Assembly (NCBI GenBank): GCA_045636545.1
Contig: JAZTXR010000077.1
Span: 1 to 5,956, forward strand
Direction: 5' to 3'
Length of the DNA: 5,956 nt
Source: HGM04593 sp045636545
Lineage (GTDB): Bacteria; Bacteroidota; Bacteroidia; Bacteroidales; Bacteroidaceae
Within the stretch, counting starts at the first letter, position 1. Every line of letters begins with the position of its first letter. This document shows, piece after piece, positions 5,476 through 5,956 of this stretch. The position numbers and the translations under genes are program-made. Below the pieces are notes generated by a model. It was not told the DNA's origin, searched no databases, and saw only the letters and a program-made list of their open reading frames with translations.

Positions 5476-5513
5476 TGTCCGCGGGTTTGGGCGGACACAC
5501 CGGTCCGCCCAAA
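5476..5513 (+). repeat. ACRYCG-loop hairpin, copy 3, with overlapping alternative fold
   Basis: TTTGGGCGGAC (5486-5496) and GTCCGCCCAAA (5503-5513) are perfect reverse complements, 11 pairs, around the loop ACACCG. The left arm can instead pair upstream: TGTCCGC (5476-5482) with GCGGACA (5491-5497). It is the strongest hairpin of this type in the window. A modest T-rich stretch follows about 7 bases later, so weak termination of mltG transcripts here is possible. Confidence 0.65.
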
Positions 5514-5591
5514 CAATCTTTGCGTTTTCTTCCAGGGTCCACACCGGCACAGAACCGCCAATACAACAACGCCATCATCCGGCAAGACAAG

Positions 5592-5624
5592 AAAAGGCAA
5601 CAACCTTGCGGTTGTTGCCTTTTT
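5592..5624. terminator. Bidirectional terminator shared by mltG and rplT
   Basis: AAAAGGCAACAACC (5592-5605) and its exact complement (5610-5623) form a 14 bp stem with a four-base loop. On the plus strand the GC-rich core is followed by TTTTT (5620-5624); on the minus strand by TTTTCTTGTCTT. It begins 20 bases past the rplT stop codon, and is the only convincing terminator downstream of mltG. Confidence 0.85.
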
Positions 5625-5643
5625 GTCGAAGCATCTGTTACAA

Positions 5644-5956
5644 TTACTTCTTAACCTTGTCTACAATTGCCTTGAAGGCTGCAGGGTTGTTCAACGCGAG
5701 GTCAGCGAGAACCTTACGGTTAATCTCGATACCGGCCTTGTGCAAAGCACCCATCAACTGAGAGTAAGACATACCCTCGATGCGTGCAGCAGCGTTGATA
5801 CGCTGAATCCAGAGAGCGCGGAACTCACGCTTCTTGTTACGACGGTCACGGAATGCGTATGTCAAACCCTTCTCCCAAGTATTCTTGGCAACGGTCCATA
5901 CGTTCTTTCTTGCACCAAAGTAACCTCTGGTCAAACCTAAAATTTTCTTTCTTCTT
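5644..5956 (-). CDS. rplT: 50S ribosomal protein L20 (partial, 5' end outside window)
   Basis: L20 binds 23S rRNA early in assembly of the large ribosomal subunit. The 103 visible codons encode the characteristic RRKKILGLTRGYFGAR stretch, followed by WIQRINAAARIEGMSYSQLM and the tail with IEINRKVLADLALNNPAAF. The frame stays open to the window edge, so the apparent TTG start at 5932-5934 is not real; L20 normally begins about 13 residues further upstream (near MPRSVNHVASRA), giving the usual length of about 116. The stop is TAA at 5644-5646. By family knowledge rpmI and infC are expected just upstream, outside this window. The terminator at 5592-5624 shows it is the last gene of its operon. 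Confidence 0.97.
   Translation of the reverse strand, partial: RRKKILGLTRGYFGARKNVWTVAKNTWEKGLTYAFRDRRNKKREFRALWIQRINAAARIEGMSYSQLMGALHKAGIEINRKVLADLALNNPAAFKAIVDKVKK

Larger units (their letters stand above)
5037..5591. other. Repeat-dense intergenic region without genes
   Basis: Between the mltG remnant and the terminator of rplT I see no credible coding sequence on either strand. Open frames here run through palindromes and encode low-complexity, Cys/Pro/Arg-rich strings that match nothing recognisable. The content is individually listed hairpins and palindromes. Bases 5321-5373 hold a purine-rich A tract (AAAAAAAGAAAGC, then eight A) and no clear fold. Bases 5514-5591 hold nothing I can identify. 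Confidence 0.7.

Noticed and set aside
5037..5591. CRISPR array.
   Set aside because: Repeats are palindromic, of several types, in both orientations and irregularly spaced; there is no constant repeat with unique spacers of equal length.
5932..5934. TTG as the start codon of rplT.
   Set aside because: The frame continues upstream to the window edge as RRKKILGL, which is conserved L20 sequence.
5314..5940. Plus-strand open frame of 208 codons crossing copy D, the terminator and rplT.
   Set aside because: Its second half is antisense to rplT and it reads through the bidirectional terminator; the first half translates palindromes.

Overview
The window looks like chromosomal DNA from a member of the Bacteroidota, most likely the order Bacteroidales. 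The evidence is a promoter that matches the Bacteroidota primary-sigma consensus exactly (TTTG, 20 bases, TAnnTTTG) upstream of mltG, A-rich leaders without Shine-Dalgarno sequences, and protein types typical of that group. It holds three complete protein genes, one partial gene, and an unusually dense set of palindromic non-coding repeats. I see no tRNA, rRNA, CRISPR array, transposase or phage gene.

Left part (1-3445): a two-gene operon on the minus strand, an outer-membrane polysaccharide export lipoprotein (Wza type) followed 9 bases later by a Wzc-type chain-length regulator fused to a tyrosine autokinase. The pair would couple capsule or exopolysaccharide polymerisation in the inner membrane to export across the outer membrane. 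It closes with a terminator-like hairpin of 21 perfect base pairs (193-240). Beyond that lies a long imperfect palindrome (8-143) and no gene.

Middle (3446-4875): a divergent intergenic region with a weak candidate promoter for wza and a consensus promoter for mltG. The mltG leader is about 200 bases long and carries two facing copies of a modular double-hairpin repeat. mltG encodes an inner-membrane endolytic murein transglycosylase.

Right part (4876-5643): about 0.7 kb without a credible gene. It begins with a palindromic element bracketed by a second copy of the last 17 codons of mltG, which differs from the gene only at two synonymous sites. Next come three more copies of the double-hairpin repeat (one decayed), three hairpins sharing a loop of the form ACRYCG, two GGACAC...GTGTCC palindromes and a GC-rich hairpin. 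A bidirectional terminator (5592-5624) then separates the convergent mltG and rplT.

Right edge: rplT (ribosomal protein L20) on the minus strand, cut by the window end. The most interesting content is the repeat family: the stems of the repeat copies differ in sequence yet stay complementary while their loops are conserved, which suggests that the folded shape is what is maintained.
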